Assembly: GCF_003259155.1 (NCBI RefSeq)
Contig: NZ_QGMQ01000001.1
Span: 62,001 to 126,000 of the forward strand
Length of the DNA: 64,000 nucleotides
Reading direction: 5' to 3'
Origin: Marinimicrobium alkaliphilum
GTDB taxonomy: Bacteria; Pseudomonadota; Gammaproteobacteria; Pseudomonadales; Cellvibrionaceae
This document shows, piece after piece, positions 63,031 through 64,000 of this stretch (position 1 is its first letter; each line of letters starts with the position of its first letter). The notes beneath the pieces were generated by a model. That model was not told where the DNA came from and ran no database searches. It saw only the letters and a list, made by a program, of their open reading frames with translations. The position numbers and the translations under genes were made by a program.

Positions 63031-64000
63031 GTGAATTTTACCGGTGCCCATATTTTGTCCATTGCCCAGTTCGAGCGCGCCGACATCGAGCGAGTGTTTG
63101 CCGTCGCTGACAGCATGCAGCCCTACGCCTTGCGCCGGCGGGTAACGCGGGTGCTCGAGGGGGCCATTCTGGGCAATATGTTTTTTGAGGCCAGCACCCG
63201 CACACGCATCAGCTTTGGCTGCGCATTCAATCTGCTCGGTGGCGAGGTGCGCGAAACCACCGGCTTTGCCAGTTCTGCAATCTCCAAGGGTGAGTCTCTG
63301 CACGACACAGCACGCGTACTTTCGGGCTACAGCGATGTGATCTGCATGCGTCACCCGGTGTCTGGATCGGTCAAGGAGTTCGCTCATGCCAGCCGGGTGC
63401 CGGTGATCAACGGCGGTGACGGCGAGAACGAACACCCCACCCAGGCGCTGTTGGATCTGTACACCATCCGCAAGGAGATGGCCTCCCACGGTCGCGATAT
63501 CGACGGGCTGCGCATCGCCATGATTGGCGATCTCAAATACGGGCGCACCGTGCACTCCCTGTGCAAGCTGTTGTGCCTGTTTGATAACGTGCAGTTGACT
63601 CTGGTATCCCCCGGTGAGCTGGCTATGCCTGAGGCCATCGTCGAGCAGCTGCGTCAGGCCGGGCACTCGGTGACGATTACTGAGGATCTGCCCCAGAGTA
63701 TCGGCCATGTGGATATTGCCTACTCGACCCGGATTCAGGAAGAGCGCTTTGCCACCAAGGACGAAGCAGATCTGTACCGCGGGCGCTTCCGTCTCAATCA
63801 GGCCATCTACACCCAGTACTGTGAACCCAATACCGTGATTATGCACCCGCTGCCCAGAGACTCGCGTGCGGATGCCAATGAGCTGGACAATGACCTGGAT
63901 GAGAATCCCAATCTGGCCATTTTTCGTCAGGCAGACAATGGCGTGTTAGTGCGTATGGCGCTGTTTGCTCTGGTTCTTGACGTGGTCGAGCAGGTGGACA
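63031..64000 (+). CDS. pyrB: Aspartate carbamoyltransferase (3' partial)
   Basis: PyrB condenses carbamoyl phosphate and aspartate in pyrimidine synthesis. The frame starts at GTG 63031 (NFTGAHILSIAQFERADIER) after an AAGGAT ribosome-binding site and runs off the window after about 323 codons, so the stop is not seen. The carbamoyl-phosphate loop is FFEASTRTRISFGCAFN, followed by NGGDGENEHPTQALLDLYT, IGDLKYGRTVHSL and MHPLPRDSRADANELD. No pyrI or pyrC-like gene is visible. An AGCGG/CCGCT inverted repeat just before the ribosome-binding site could form a leader hairpin. Confidence 0.95.
   Translation, partial: MNFTGAHILSIAQFERADIERVFAVADSMQPYALRRRVTRVLEGAILGNMFFEASTRTRISFGCAFNLLGGEVRETTGFASSAISKGESLHDTARVLSGYSDVICMRHPVSGSVKEFAHASRVPVINGGDGENEHPTQALLDLYTIRKEMASHGRDIDGLRIAMIGDLKYGRTVHSLCKLLCLFDNVQLTLVSPGELAMPEAIVEQLRQAGHSVTITEDLPQSIGHVDIAYSTRIQEERFATKDEADLYRGRFRLNQAIYTQYCEPNTVIMHPLPRDSRADANELDNDLDENPNLAIFRQADNGVLVRMALFALVLDVVEQVD

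Overview
The window is a contiguous stretch of chromosome from a gammaproteobacterium. The evidence is the order of two conserved core clusters (bamA-skp-lpxD-fabZ-lpxA-lpxB-rnhB-dnaE-accA at 1-11.4 kb and miaB-phoH-ybeY-corC-lnt at 54.7-60.2 kb), Pseudomonas-like FabZ, LpxA and AceF sequences, and lineage-typical small families (DUF1820, DUF6279, SlyX). The moderately GC-rich composition, many secreted peptidases, a voltage-gated Na+ channel and a SulP anion transporter point to a marine or saline-habitat member, plausibly of the Cellvibrionales. That placement is inference. No rRNA, tRNA, CRISPR array, transposase, integrase or prophage gene was recognised.

Layout. 1-11.4 kb: outer-membrane biogenesis and lipid A genes run co-directionally into rnhB, dnaE and accA; bamA is cut by the left edge. 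11.5-17.3 kb: an unknown membrane-anchored coiled-coil protein, a SUI1/YciH factor, a coupled trio (lipoprotein cytochrome c, family VIII-type serine hydrolase, slyX), the bepA chaperone-protease, a TusA-like protein and an AI-2E/PerM permease. 17.3-24.9 kb: an M16 pitrilysin-like protease, then aceE-aceF (no lpd here) behind a promoter with two palindromes. 24.87-25.03 kb: three REP-like palindromes, with a fourth copy at 11.49 kb. 25-27 kb: a compact operon of a CheY-like receiver, a CheC-type phosphatase and a PAS-GGDEF diguanylate cyclase. 27-34.3 kb: a lipoprotein esterase, a P2-type ATPase, a tandem universal stress protein, a SulP transporter and mobA.

34.4-43.7 kb: pdxH, quinone oxidoreductase, a PhzF-like protein and a RibD/DHFR-like reductase, then an unusual accessory patch at about 37.5-39.8 kb. 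The patch holds a Kazal-like lipoprotein frame with no usable start, a secreted-protein frame broken at a T7 run, and a membrane-anchored protein. A 48-bp direct repeat brackets the last two; one copy is the 3' end of the intact DUF6279 lipoprotein gene. Next come a second diguanylate cyclase, a NADAR protein and a lipoprotein amidohydrolase. 43.7-53.7 kb is a peptidase block: a second M16 protease (lipoprotein), a tricorn-type S41 protease, and an S9 peptidase fused to Sel1 repeats and translationally coupled to a lipoprotein. 53.8-60.2 kb: a BacNav sodium channel, then the lnt cluster and miaB. 60.3-64 kb: DUF1820, a short GlpD-like oxidoreductase, DUF2971, and pyrB running off the right edge.

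The core clusters supply envelope assembly (BAM, Skp, LpxA/B/D, Lnt, BepA), fatty-acid precursors (FabZ, AccA, AceE/F), replication (DnaE, RnhB) and RNA maturation (MiaB, YbeY). The accessory content is dominated by exported proteolysis and second-messenger signalling. The best candidates for something undescribed are the 37.5-39.8 kb patch, the CheY-CheC-cyclase operon and the S9-Sel1 peptidase/lipoprotein pair.
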